Shown: positions 36,392 to 44,590, numbered from the stretch's first letter. The stretch: 64,000 nucleotides of DNA from Bacteroidota bacterium (GCA_029974985.1 JARKQC010000360.1:62001-126000), one strand, 5' to 3'. The notes: generated by a model not told the origin, from the sequence alone. Translations and numbers: made by a program.

Positions 36392-37599
36392 TTCAATCTT
36401 AATTTTATTACTGAATATCGTAGTTTTTCATTTACTACAAAATATTTTTCCATTTTACTTTGAAATTCTACAATATTTAATTTTTTTAATTCATCATTTA
36501 TTACAAATGGAATTGGAACTATCATAAAGATTTTATTATCATCTATAACAAAATTATTTGTAACAAAAATTTTACTTAGAAATTCACCTAAAGTCTTACT
36601 CTCAATAGCTTGAATATTCTCTAAATCACTATATAATAAATTCCACTTATCGCTCTTTTGGAATATTGAAAAATGAAAATTATAAAATTCATTACCTGCA
36701 TTACTTGGGGTTGACCAAAAAATGAGAAATTTATCAGCTTCTACAAAAAATACTTTATGAATCATAGAAAATTCTTTAATCAAAGGTCGCAAACTATCTA
36801 AAACTAATTTTGCATTGGCTTTTTCTACATCTCTATACCGATTATTAAAATAATAATCAGCCTTTACGCTATAAACCTAGTTACTTGGTTTATATGAGAT
36901 ACTATCTACCAGCTCAAAATCCCAATTATAAAAATATAATTTCATATTATTTAATTCTGATATTACAATCATATCTTGTTTTATATCCATCAAATGTTTT
37001 GGCTGAAAATAAGTAAATTCGTAACCCGAAGGATTTTTAAATTCTTTATGTTTTAATTTATAATTATTTTTCAAATCTACTCGTAGTATTTTAGTACCAG
37101 AATTTATAACATAGGAATATAAAAACAAATAATTATCTATAATTTTGACATTTGCAAATTTATAATCTGCCAAAGCGGTATCTAAAATATACTCATTATT
37201 TTTATTCATTTTATAAATTAGGCAATTATAATTAGTTAAAAGTATAGCTAAAATATCTGAATTTATAGCAAAATCCTTAATATTAACAATATCAATCTTA
37301 AAAGAATCAGGAATAAATATTTTTTGAATTGAATTATCAGAATAATTTATTAGATTAAAATATCTATGTGAATCATTTTTTTTATAATCATTATAAATAG
37401 AATAAAGAGTATTTTCAAAAGACTTATAATAAATCTTATCCTCATCTTCATAATTCATTGGTAATAAAGTAGCATCAATATATTCTATGTGGTTATAGAA
37501 AAAATCTTCATTAATTCCTTGGCTAAAATTATTATAGCTTGTAAAAAAGAAAATATAAAATATATTAATTACAATTAATTTTTTGCACATTTTATCCAT
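36388..37599 (-). pseudogene. Six-bladed beta-propeller-like secreted protein gene interrupted by one in-frame TAG
   Basis: From the ATG at 37599 the frame encodes 240 residues (signal sequence ending YNNFSQG, then blade-like repeats such as NIKDFAINSDILAILLTN). It stops at TAG 36877-36879. In exactly the same frame it continues without further stops: VYSVKADYYFNNRYRDVEKA, then LVLDSLRPLIKEFSMIHKVF, to a TGA overlapping the next gene. Together this is about 403 codons, a normal size for six-bladed BF3164-like propellers. A single nonsense mutation is the simplest explanation; TAG serves as a normal stop elsewhere (for example at 32106-32108). The gene after it is also broken, so the operon is probably decaying. 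Confidence 0.75.
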
Positions 37600-37690
37600 T
37601 CGATATATTTAGTTAATGATTATGAGTTATCTCAAAAATATAAATAACTTGATTATGTGACCACTTTTATAATTTATAATGGACACTTAT

Positions 37691-38125
37691 TTATGGTGTA
37701 GGTGCTAATTCAATCTGAATTGTAATATTATAATTATTAATATCTGTTTCTTCCCACTCTACGCTCTTATACCAAAAATCTCCATTGAGTGTAACATTAT
37801 TTTCAAATGAACCAAATAATAAATCTTCAGCAATTTTATTCTCTGCATAATCATTTAAATCTTTCCATTCTGGATTACTATTATTTGGACCTTTTATATC
37901 ACGCAAAGTAGTTGGATCAATTTTAAATTTACATTCGTGCTGTCCCGGAGCTGTACAAATAAGGGTACTATTAGACTGCTTCATATCCTTAGTAGCATCC
38001 TCATGTCGTTCGTTTACAGAAGGAGCTAAACCTTTACTACTTTTTTCAATATAAATTATTCGTCCAAAAAAAGAACAAATCAAAAAAATTAATAGCAATA
38101 TTACAGTAATAATAAACTTCATCAT
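37691..38125 (-). CDS. Small secreted protein with a Cys pair
   Basis: 144 aa. A hydrophobic N-terminus (MMKFIITVILLLIFLICSFF) acts as signal or anchor. The exported part contains two cysteines in CTAPGQHECKF and ends in a Glu- and Asn-rich segment (YNITIQIELAPTP). I do not recognise the family. The order small Cys-pair peptide, propeller, thioredoxin-like protein resembles NVEALA/BF3164-like loci of Bacteroidales; this is a loose analogy. It lies 91 nt upstream of the propeller pseudogene on the same strand. Confidence 0.6.
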   Translation of the reverse strand: MMKFIITVILLLIFLICSFFGRIIYIEKSSKGLAPSVNERHEDATKDMKQSNSTLICTAPGQHECKFKIDPTTLRDIKGPNNSNPEWKDLNDYAENKIAEDLLFGSFENNVTLNGDFWYKSVEWEETDINNYNITIQIELAPTP

Positions 38126-38690
38126 TTTTCAACCTATTATATTTAAAATTAATAAAAAAAACTCTAAAATAAATACTTCAAAATATTCAAAACTTCGATG
38201 TATTTATATTATTGCTGGACCGCGAGCCCGCCTTTGGTACTTATGTACTTGTTTTGATTTATTAAAATATAATAAGAATTGATGCGTCTCTTCGAAGTAT
38301 ATAGTTTAGAGGTCAAATTGGCTAATTTAAAATTCATTTCTTTTTTTCTCTAAAATATTTTTCTTTAAAACAACACTTTCTCAGTTATTTACCAAATTAT
38401 TTTTACAAAATGCACATCTTTTCTCCGAAAATCAGAAAAGCAATCTTAACTTGACACGCTCGCCACAACCACAAACCTGTAGGAATAGAGCTTTCTTCAA
38501 TGAAAATGACAATGGGGCATGCCACGTTGTCTCCCGTCCTTGTTTTACTAACTATTCGCTTTCAATTTATAATTTTTTTTATTTGAATATTTTTAATGAA
38601 ACTTATAATAAAAAATATATTTCTAATTTTAATTGCTATACAAAACAAAAGAGTTATTTTTGCATACTTAATTTTACAATTTCGGATTTT
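38126..38690. other. Intergenic region with dispersed repeat and G+C-rich patch ahead of recQ
   Basis: 565 bases (taking the recQ start at 38691). It contains the left copy of the 78-bp repeat, the short block CGTCTCTTCG near 38285, and a patch at about 38450-38540 that is close to half G+C by hand count, in a window that is otherwise mostly A+T. An in-frame 80-codon upstream extension of recQ through this patch (MTRSPQPQTCRNRAFF...) resembles no RecQ N-terminus. Confidence 0.5.
38192..38269 (+). repeat. Left copy of a 78-bp dispersed repeat
   Basis: Begins ACTTCGATGTA, with the core GCTGGACCGCGAG, then CCTTTGGTAC and GATTTA. The copy at 44686-44763 is in reverse orientation and matches at 68 of 78 positions by hand alignment. 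The core includes the short inverted motif GTAC-TTAT-GTAC. The two copies bracket recQ and the divergent regulatory locus. Confidence 0.85.
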
Positions 38691-41288
38691 ATGAGTAATT
38701 TAAAGAAAATATTAAAACAACACTTTGGCTATAATGATTTTAAGCAAGGTCAGGAAGAGGCAATCCGAAATATTTTAGCTTGTAACGATACGCTTGCACT
38801 AATGCCTACGGGTGGTGGTAAATCAATTTGCTATCAATTGCCAGCGATATTAATGCAAGGTGTGGTTGTAGTTATTTCTCCACTCATCGCACTAATGAAA
38901 GACCAAGTTGACTCATTGATACAAAATGGAATACCAGCCACATCTATTGATAGCACTTTAAGTTTTTCAGAGATTCAAATTCGTTTTAAAGCGATTTATG
39001 AGGGAAAAATAAAATTACTATATCTTGCGCCAGAGCGTTTAGCAAGTAGGCAGTTTCTTGAATTATTACAAAACATAAATATTTCTTTTTTAGCAGTGGA
39101 CGAAGCACATTGTATTTCTGAATGGGGGCACGATTTTAGACCTTCGTATATGAATATTCATAAAATATTTAATTTCATTCCACGATGCCCGATTTTAGCT
39201 CTTACTGCTACTGCTACTATTGATGTGCGAAATGATATTATACGCTCATTAAAGCTCAAAAATACAAAATTAGTAATAAAAGGATTTGAAAGAAAAAATC
39301 TAAATTACCACTGTGAATATTCTGAAAATAAAGTTAATAGAATAGCCGATATTTGCTCTAATACTAAAAATGGTTCTACTATAATATATGCGGGATCAAG
39401 AAAAAGAACAGAGCAATTTTCAAATGAATTAAGAGAAATTGGTATAAAATCCGAGTTTTATCATGCTGGAATGAAAACACTTTTGAGAACCGCCGTTCAA
39501 GAAAGATTTATAACTGGAAAAACAAAAGTTATAATTGCAACTAATGCTTTCGGTATGGGTATAGATAAAAGAGATGTCAGAAATGTAATTCATATAGATT
39601 ATCCGCTTACTCTCGAAGCATATTATCAAGAATCTGGCAGAGCTGGACGAGACGACGAACCTGCAGATTGCTATTTATTATATAATAATTTTGATAAGGA
39701 GTTATCAGAATTTTTTATTAAATCCACTTTTCCCTCAAAAGAAGAAATAGAGATTGTATATGATAAAATTTTATCATTTCATAATAAACAGGATTCTTCT
39801 TATAATCAAACTCTTGCAATACCCTCACCAGTATTAATAGCAAATTCAATTACTAAGGATTTTAGAACTGTTGAATCTGTATATAATTTATTACATCGTA
39901 ATAATATAATTACTTTTGGCAATATACAATCTCAAACAAAATTAAGATTTATTGCAAGCCGAGAGCGCATTTATGAGTATTACAATAACTTGCCAGATGA
40001 GCGTCAAGGAATATTAGAAGCAATTCTTCGAAGTGTAAATTCTGACGTTTTCGATAGATTTGTTAGTATTAACCTTAAAGATATTTTATTTAAACATAGA
40101 ATAAGCAAAAAACAATTTGATGATATAGTAAAATCATTACAAATATTGCAATTAGCGCAATATAAGAATGAAGCAAGCGATTCTGGATATTATTTTAATA
40201 AATTAAACGATAATTTTGCATATTTGAATATAGATTTCGAAGATACTAACCGTAGATATGCAAATGCTCTTATAAAACTAGACCAAGTCTATAAATATTC
40301 TATAACAAATACTTGCAAAAGAAATTATCTTTTAGATTATTTTGATGATAAATCCTATAATGGTAATTGTAATAAATGTACTTCTTGCAAAACAAATCAA
40401 ATTAAAAACAACACATTAACGTCTATAAATAGTTTATTAAGATATATTATTTTAGATTATTTAATAGAAAATGGTCAAAATGTTGAATTATCTAATTTAA
40501 TAAAAAATGTTAAGAATCAACTAAAAAGTTTTAACATTTTTTATTTTAAACAAAAAGAATTAGCAAATTTTAATAATTTAGTTAATAATGAATTAAAAGA
40601 ATTAAACAACAGAAGATTAATCAAATTTATTAATAAACACAAATCTACAATATTAATAACCGAAGAAGGGAAAATCTTTGTAGAACTTTTACCGGAGCAA
40701 TTTAGAATTATGGCAAGGCGAGAAAAAGACAAGACAGCAAGTGAGATTATTTTTAGTAAACTTGTAACCTTACGACGCGAAATAGCTGAACATGCTGGAG
40801 TTGTGCCACGAGGCATAATTAGCGACGTTGCTTTAAAAAAAATAGCTGAAGTTATGCCTGAAACTGAGTATGATTTAAAAAATGTTTCAGGGGTAAGCCA
40901 ATTATTTGTCCAAAAATTTGCTAAATTATTTCTACAAGAATTAGCAAAAATTAAATTAAATCCGAAAGAACAAAAAGTATCTAAGGTTGCACAAGATTTT
41001 CTAAAAATGTTAGACCAAGGTCTCGATTTTGAAATAATTAAATCACGTCTATTCGGGGGAAATATGTCTATGGCGTCGAATTATATTGTAGAAATAATCG
41101 AAGCTGGGCATAACTTACCAAGAAAATCAATGGTGCCAGATTCTGTTTATACTAAAATAAAATCTTGTGTTAAAAAATATCCAGATTTAACTCCGCGTGA
41201 AATTCAAGGAAAATTAACAATTGAAATCGAACAGCCAATTTTAAAAATTGCTTATTCTTTTGCTAAAGCAGAATTGGGATTATTATAA
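38691..41288 (+). CDS. recQ: ATP-dependent DNA helicase RecQ
   Basis: 865 aa from the ATG at 38691 (MSNLKKILKQHFGYNDFKQG), the normal RecQ N-terminus; an upstream ATG at 38451 would add 80 unrelated residues. Walker A is MPTGGGKS (K44); the DEAH box lies in AVDEAHCISEWGHDFRPSY; QESGRAGRDDEP is motif VI. The RQC zinc-binding cysteines are in CKRNYLLDYFDDKSYNGNCNKC-type spacing. An HRDC-like domain (about 690-765; KLVTLRREIAEHAGVVPRGI) and a C-terminal helix-turn-helix extension (PDLTPREIQGKLTIE) complete it. It unwinds DNA 3'-5' in recombination and repair. It lies inside the repeat-bracketed segment. Confidence 0.94.
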   Translation: MSNLKKILKQHFGYNDFKQGQEEAIRNILACNDTLALMPTGGGKSICYQLPAILMQGVVVVISPLIALMKDQVDSLIQNGIPATSIDSTLSFSEIQIRFKAIYEGKIKLLYLAPERLASRQFLELLQNINISFLAVDEAHCISEWGHDFRPSYMNIHKIFNFIPRCPILALTATATIDVRNDIIRSLKLKNTKLVIKGFERKNLNYHCEYSENKVNRIADICSNTKNGSTIIYAGSRKRTEQFSNELREIGIKSEFYHAGMKTLLRTAVQERFITGKTKVIIATNAFGMGIDKRDVRNVIHIDYPLTLEAYYQESGRAGRDDEPADCYLLYNNFDKELSEFFIKSTFPSKEEIEIVYDKILSFHNKQDSSYNQTLAIPSPVLIANSITKDFRTVESVYNLLHRNNIITFGNIQSQTKLRFIASRERIYEYYNNLPDERQGILEAILRSVNSDVFDRFVSINLKDILFKHRISKKQFDDIVKSLQILQLAQYKNEASDSGYYFNKLNDNFAYLNIDFEDTNRRYANALIKLDQVYKYSITNTCKRNYLLDYFDDKSYNGNCNKCTSCKTNQIKNNTLTSINSLLRYIILDYLIENGQNVELSNLIKNVKNQLKSFNIFYFKQKELANFNNLVNNELKELNNRRLIKFINKHKSTILITEEGKIFVELLPEQFRIMARREKDKTASEIIFSKLVTLRREIAEHAGVVPRGIISDVALKKIAEVMPETEYDLKNVSGVSQLFVQKFAKLFLQELAKIKLNPKEQKVSKVAQDFLKMLDQGLDFEIIKSRLFGGNMSMASNYIVEIIEAGHNLPRKSMVPDSVYTKIKSCVKKYPDLTPREIQGKLTIEIEQPILKIAYSFAKAELGLL

Positions 41289-41510
41289 TTCGATATACAT
41301 TTTTACTATTGCAGATAAACGTTCGTTATCAATTTTTTTAGAAATTTTATTTAATTTCTCAATATTCAAAGCAAGTCTATGATTATCTTTAACCCAGACT
41401 TGCTTTTTTTTATTTAGTACAAGTATTATTGCTTTCTCAAGTTTATTTTTATATTCTTTGGCTTTCCTTTCTTAGGATATTTGTAAATATGTAATTTTTT
41501 TTGAGTTCAT
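41283..41510 (-). pseudogene. Possible small ORF interrupted by TAA
   Basis: Between recQ and the next gene, the minus strand has an ATG at 41510 (MNSKKITYLQIS), a TAA at 41472-41474, and then in the same frame about 62 sense codons ending at 41283: ERKAKEYKNKLEKAIILVLN, then QVWVKDNHRLALNIEKLNKI and RLSAIVKMYIEL. The continuation looks like helical protein rather than random A+T-rich translation. It matches no family I know. Its 3' end overlaps the recQ stop region. It could also be chance. Confidence 0.3.
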
Positions 41511-41540
41511 AAAAATATAGCAGAAGAAATTATCTTATTA

Positions 41541-42020
41541 TTATTCATAACCATAAAATTTTACTTCTTCGGTATATATATTAATATGTTTTTTTACAAT
41601 TTCTAATAATTCTTTATTAGACTCGATAATTTTTTCTAATCCTTCGATAGTATCAAATTGTTGTATAATAAAATTATATAAATTATTGGATAATCTTAAA
41701 TAATTAAATGCTGTTTTTAATACATCACTGTGCATACTATACTCGCCAACAACATCAGTAGCATCGAATAATAAATCAAATTGCTCGTGAGAATATTCAA
41801 TATCTATATTATAATTAATATTAATAGAGTGAGATTTTATTTTATTTACAATATCATTTAATAATTTTTTTGTAGAGATTTTACTTTTAGCATAAATTTC
41901 AAAATTCTGTTTTAAATCAATATTTTTATGAAATTTTCTTGATAATCCCGAAAAAAAATTTATCCCAACATCTTCTAATTTTAGAGCAAGTTCAAAAATA
42001 TTTAAAATTTGTTCGTTCAT
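41541..42020 (-). CDS. Helical protein with ferritin-like pattern, unknown function
   Basis: 159 aa. The start ILNIFELALKLEDVGINFFSGLS recalls the first helix of rubrerythrin-type ferritin-like domains ('A-x-K-x-E-x-x-G-x-x-F'). Further helices follow (KLLNDIVNKIKSH, HSDVLKTAFNYLRLSNNLYN, IESNKELLEIVKKHINIYTE). The second E-x-x-H iron-ligand motif is absent (AKSKISTKKLLNDI), so iron binding is doubtful. It is 105 nt behind the Mor-like gene on the same strand. I do not recognise it with confidence. Confidence 0.65.
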   Translation of the reverse strand: MNEQILNIFELALKLEDVGINFFSGLSRKFHKNIDLKQNFEIYAKSKISTKKLLNDIVNKIKSHSININYNIDIEYSHEQFDLLFDATDVVGEYSMHSDVLKTAFNYLRLSNNLYNFIIQQFDTIEGLEKIIESNKELLEIVKKHINIYTEEVKFYGYE

Positions 42021-42125
42021 TTTTTATACTCCAATTAATTCTATTTATTTTCCAAATATACAAAAATTATTACGATAATTATAAACAAAATCGAAATTCT
42101 AATTAAATTATTGATAAAAAGAGGA

Positions 42126-42410
42126 TTAATTCTTCTCTATTTTATCATTTTTAAAGCGTTTTCTTACTATTTTGAGGTACTGCTCTGAAACACCAAGCTT
42201 TTTTGCAATATCTTTTAATCTTAAATTTCTATTCTCTGTCATATAGCGAAATACAAAACTCTCATATCCTGTAACCTTTGGAATATAAAACTGTAAACCG
42301 CCCAAATGCCTGATAATATTTCTTGTGCATTCAATACCACAAACATCTGCAATCATTTGGATATCAGTGCTAAGCTCGTCATATTTAATTTCATCATAGA
42401 AATCACTCAT
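42126..42410 (-). CDS. Mor-like (phage Mu middle activator family) transcription factor
   Basis: 94 aa. Residues ~18-45 (IQMIADVCGIECTRNIIRHL, then GGLQFYIPKV) match the dimerisation motif of Mor/C activators of Mu-like phages ('IA...G.e.a..i...fGG...YIPk'). Residues ~62-88 (NLRLKDIAKKLGVSEQYLKI, then VRKRF) match their C-terminal helix-turn-helix. Mor activates middle promoters in Mu. No Mu transposase, portal or tail genes are in the window, so this is a stand-alone or domesticated regulator. It follows a 108-aa unknown gene by 22 nt. Confidence 0.78.
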   Translation of the reverse strand: MSDFYDEIKYDELSTDIQMIADVCGIECTRNIIRHLGGLQFYIPKVTGYESFVFRYMTENRNLRLKDIAKKLGVSEQYLKIVRKRFKNDKIEKN

Positions 42411-42432
42411 TTTTTATCCCCTTTTTAAAATA

Positions 42433-42759
42433 TTAATATAAAAAATCATCATCATAAAGGTCATTTTGATTTTCATCGAAAAATTTTTCAAAAATATCTT
42501 GTTTGTTAATATTTTCGATATAATCACTAAATAGATATTCGAGGTCTTTTCGTTGTTGAACATCAATAAGCGAATTTTTTTCGATTTCATATAAAAACTT
42601 TTGTATTAAATAATTAAAAATCGAAATTTTCAAATCATTAGAATTTTTATATTCCTTAGATAATAGTATATTTATTTTTTCTGAAAGATTGCTATCTATA
42701 AACAGCTCGCCCGTACTCGAAAATAATAGCGTATTAGAAAAATTTGATACTTTATTCAT
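42433..42759 (-). CDS. Unknown acidic protein, first gene of the minus arm of the regulatory locus
   Basis: 108 aa, not recognised. The start is MNKVSNFSNTLLFSSTGELF; the middle is helical (DLKISIFNYLIQKFLYEIEK) and the C-terminus strongly acidic (FFDENQNDLYDDDFLY). There is no signal peptide. The sequence TTGGAG precedes the ATG on the minus strand. It diverges from the XRE gene across a 159-nt intergenic region, and the Mor-like gene follows at 22 nt. An acidic, small protein in this position could be an anti-regulator, but nothing in the sequence proves it. Confidence 0.65.
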   Translation of the reverse strand: MNKVSNFSNTLLFSSTGELFIDSNLSEKINILLSKEYKNSNDLKISIFNYLIQKFLYEIEKNSLIDVQQRKDLEYLFSDYIENINKQDIFEKFFDENQNDLYDDDFLY

Positions 42760-42918
42760 AAATTAACTCCAAATATTTTTTTATATAAAAAATTTTATTT
42801 ACATTAGCATTGTGTCTATAAATCATTTTTACAACGTTATTATAACTACAAAAGTATGTAGAAATTACACTATATCAAAATAAAATATTTTTAAAAATAT
42901 ATAAATTCTTAAAATTTT
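42760..42918. promoter_or_regulatory. Divergent control region with overlapping palindromes
   Basis: The 159 bases between the two divergent arms contain a tight cluster of dyads: GTTAT-T-ATAAC (42836-42846), CTAC-N8-GTAG (42846-42861) and TGTA-N5-TACA (42857-42869). They are placed about midway, where they could control both promoters. These are candidate operators for the XRE regulator. Promoter boxes cannot be assigned with confidence. Confidence 0.55.
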
Positions 42919-43332
42919 ATGATTACATATCAAGAAGAAGTTGGAGCAAGATTAAAGCAAATTCGTTCAATTTTTAACGAAGGCGGCAAACTATCAGCAG
43001 ATCAATTTGCATTTTTACTCGGTGAAACTCGTGATAAAATTGCTAATTACGAATTAGGTAGAGCAAGTCTGCCAATTAGAGTTTTATATGAGCTTTATAA
43101 AAGAGGGATAAATCCCATTTATATAATTTCAGGCGAGGATTCGATTTTTGCAAATAACGAAGTTGGGCAGATATTTAAAGAAAAAATTATTGAAAAAATA
43201 AAACTTGGTGCTAAATTTAATAGCATTAGCCAAGAGATTTTAAATGAAGAATTAAAAATAGAGCAAAAAACCGAAAACCAAGGAATTATAAAACTTGCCG
43301 CTGGTAAAATTTCAAAAAAGGATGATAAATAA
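42919..43332 (+). CDS. XRE-family DNA-binding regulator
   Basis: 137 aa. Residues ~8-70 form a lambda-repressor/XRE-like helix-turn-helix domain: VGARLKQIRSIF, SADQFAFLLGETRDKIANYE, LGRASLPIRVLYELYKRGIN, then PIYIISGEDSIF, as in many phage-type repressors. The C-terminal part is a charged tail (ELKIEQKTENQGIIKLAAGK) with no sensor domain. Its TAA stop abuts the ATG of the S24 gene, so the two look like the DNA-binding and peptidase halves of a LexA/CI-type repressor encoded as separate proteins. It probably binds the palindromes at 42836-42869. Confidence 0.85.
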   Translation: MITYQEEVGARLKQIRSIFNEGGKLSADQFAFLLGETRDKIANYELGRASLPIRVLYELYKRGINPIYIISGEDSIFANNEVGQIFKEKIIEKIKLGAKFNSISQEILNEELKIEQKTENQGIIKLAAGKISKKDDK

Positions 43333-43956
43333 ATGATTAATTCTGAATCGCAAAAGAAAGAATTATATCAAAATTTGTTAAAATATTTAAAAAGAAGTGC
43401 TTTTGGTGATGATTTTGCCTCAGAAATGCTTATTAAATTAATTAATCAAGCTGATTTTATAGATAAATCAATATATGATAGTGCTTTAGATGATTTTACA
43501 AATTTTTTACCTGAAATTGATAATAAATTTTTAGGACAATCCATTTCACATATAATTCGAGTTAAATACACTGATTTTAACGAGCTTGATGAATTTTTTG
43601 AGCTTTATAAGCCAAAAGAGGATAATTTAAAGAAATATACTTTTGATAATTTCTGTAATAGCTATGGATATAACCCAGATGATATTATATTATTGTCAAT
43701 AAGTGGAAATTCTATGATTGGAGCTAGTATTGAAGACGGCGATACTGCCGTAGTAAACATATCAAAAAGAGCAAAAATTGGGGAAATAGCGGCAATTCAT
43801 ATTAATAATAAATATTATATAAAAAGAATTGATGAAAATGCGGGTAATATCGTTTTGCTATCAGAAAATCCCGAATATTTGCCATATACAGTCAGTGCTG
43901 AAGATAAATTTAAAATTATTGGATTAGTTACTAATATTATAAAAAGGGTTTCATAA
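43333..43956 (+). CDS. S24 (LexA/UmuD-type) peptidase-fold protein without HTH
   Basis: 207 aa. The C-terminal half is an S24 domain: DIILLSISGNSMIGASIEDG, DTAVVNISKRAKIGEIAAIH and YYIKRIDENAGNIVLLSENP. Ser127 (GNSM) and Lys164 (YIKR) form the dyad with a spacing of 37 residues, the same as in LexA and UmuD. The N-terminal 100 residues are helical and show no HTH. No Ala-Gly or Cys-Gly cleavage pair occurs at the expected distance of about 35 residues before the Ser (LYKPK is there), so self-cleavage is uncertain. It is translationally linked to the XRE gene (TAA-ATG) and overlaps the next gene by one base. Confidence 0.87.
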   Translation: MINSESQKKELYQNLLKYLKRSAFGDDFASEMLIKLINQADFIDKSIYDSALDDFTNFLPEIDNKFLGQSISHIIRVKYTDFNELDEFFELYKPKEDNLKKYTFDNFCNSYGYNPDDIILLSISGNSMIGASIEDGDTAVVNISKRAKIGEIAAIHINNKYYIKRIDENAGNIVLLSENPEYLPYTVSAEDKFKIIGLVTNIIKRVS

Positions 43957-44237
43957 TGAATTTTAATTTTCGTTTTGACGATATATTTTTTGATGATTTG
44001 CCTGCTGAAGATAAATATATAAACGAGCTCATTATTCTTGTTATGAAGTTGGCTCGTGGTGATAAAATTAAAAATTATAAATATTCTCGCTTTGAAATTG
44101 AAAAAATGGCTCGAAAACTTGTAATTGAGGGTTTTATTCGTGGTACTCCACTCGATAATGATAAATGTGTGTGGTCAACTCTAACGCGTCGTGGTGAGTT
44201 ATGGTTAGAAATAACCGAAAGGCAAAGCCAATATTAG
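43956..44237 (+). CDS. Small winged-helix-like protein, third gene of the plus arm
   Basis: 93 aa. Its ATG shares one base with the S24 gene stop (TAATG). The N-terminus is acidic and Phe-rich (MNFNFRFDDIFFDDLPAEDK). The second half, SRFEIEKMARKLVIEGFIRG, then CVWSTLTRRGELWLEITE, resembles the recognition helix and wing of a winged-helix domain ('L...g.i.g......w..LT..G..wle'). I cannot name a family. Position suggests it works with the XRE/S24 pair. Confidence 0.7.
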   Translation: MNFNFRFDDIFFDDLPAEDKYINELIILVMKLARGDKIKNYKYSRFEIEKMARKLVIEGFIRGTPLDNDKCVWSTLTRRGELWLEITERQSQY

Positions 44238-44258
44238 TTGCTTTTGAATAGTTGGTAG

Positions 44259-44426
44259 AACAATCATCTTGATTGTTTAAATTAATTTATCTTGTCAGAC
44301 AAGATGTCTAAGCTACCAATTCGGGTTGGATAAGCATTTTTGCTTGTCTCAAGTATATAAAGATGTCCTACGTCTCCAAGCCGTAGGACATCTGGAGCAA
44401 TCGTGGTAAGATAAGCATTTTTGCTT
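44259..44426. repeat. Cluster of five successive palindromes
   Basis: Dyads in order: AACAATC/GATTGTT (44259-44277), ATCTTGTC/GACAAGAT (44289-44305), AAGCA/TGCTT within GGATAAGCATTTTTGCTT (44328-44345), AGATGTCCTACG/CGTAGGACATCT (44361-44393), and a second AGATAAGCATTTTTGCTT (44409-44426). The third and fifth are the same element as at 27637-27654. The fourth shares GTCCTAC with palindromes at 46452 and 62119. Confidence 0.75.
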
Positions 44427-44590
44427 GACCGCTTAAAATACAAATTCATATTTGAAATTTAAAAAAAATAATTTGTTGAATATAAAAATTTTACTTATTT
44501 TTATATATAATTTTTGAGTAATAATAAAGCTACAAAATAGAATATAATCTAAAATATATTGGCATCGTCTCTTCGGTGTATAATTATTTA

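Noticed and set aside
36877-36879. TAG recoded as pyrrolysine or other amino acid
   Set aside because: TAG ends intact genes elsewhere in the window (for example 32106-32108), no pyl genes are present, and the neighbouring gene is also broken; a mutation is simpler.
38451-38690. 80-residue N-terminal extension of RecQ
   Set aside because: The residues run through a compositionally odd patch and A+T-rich spacer and match no RecQ feature; MSNLKKILKQHFGYNDF at 38691 is the normal start.
42126-44237. Complete Mu-like prophage
   Set aside because: Only a Mor-like activator and a repressor-like module are seen. There is no transposase A/B, Gam, portal, capsid or tail gene, and no phage end sequences.
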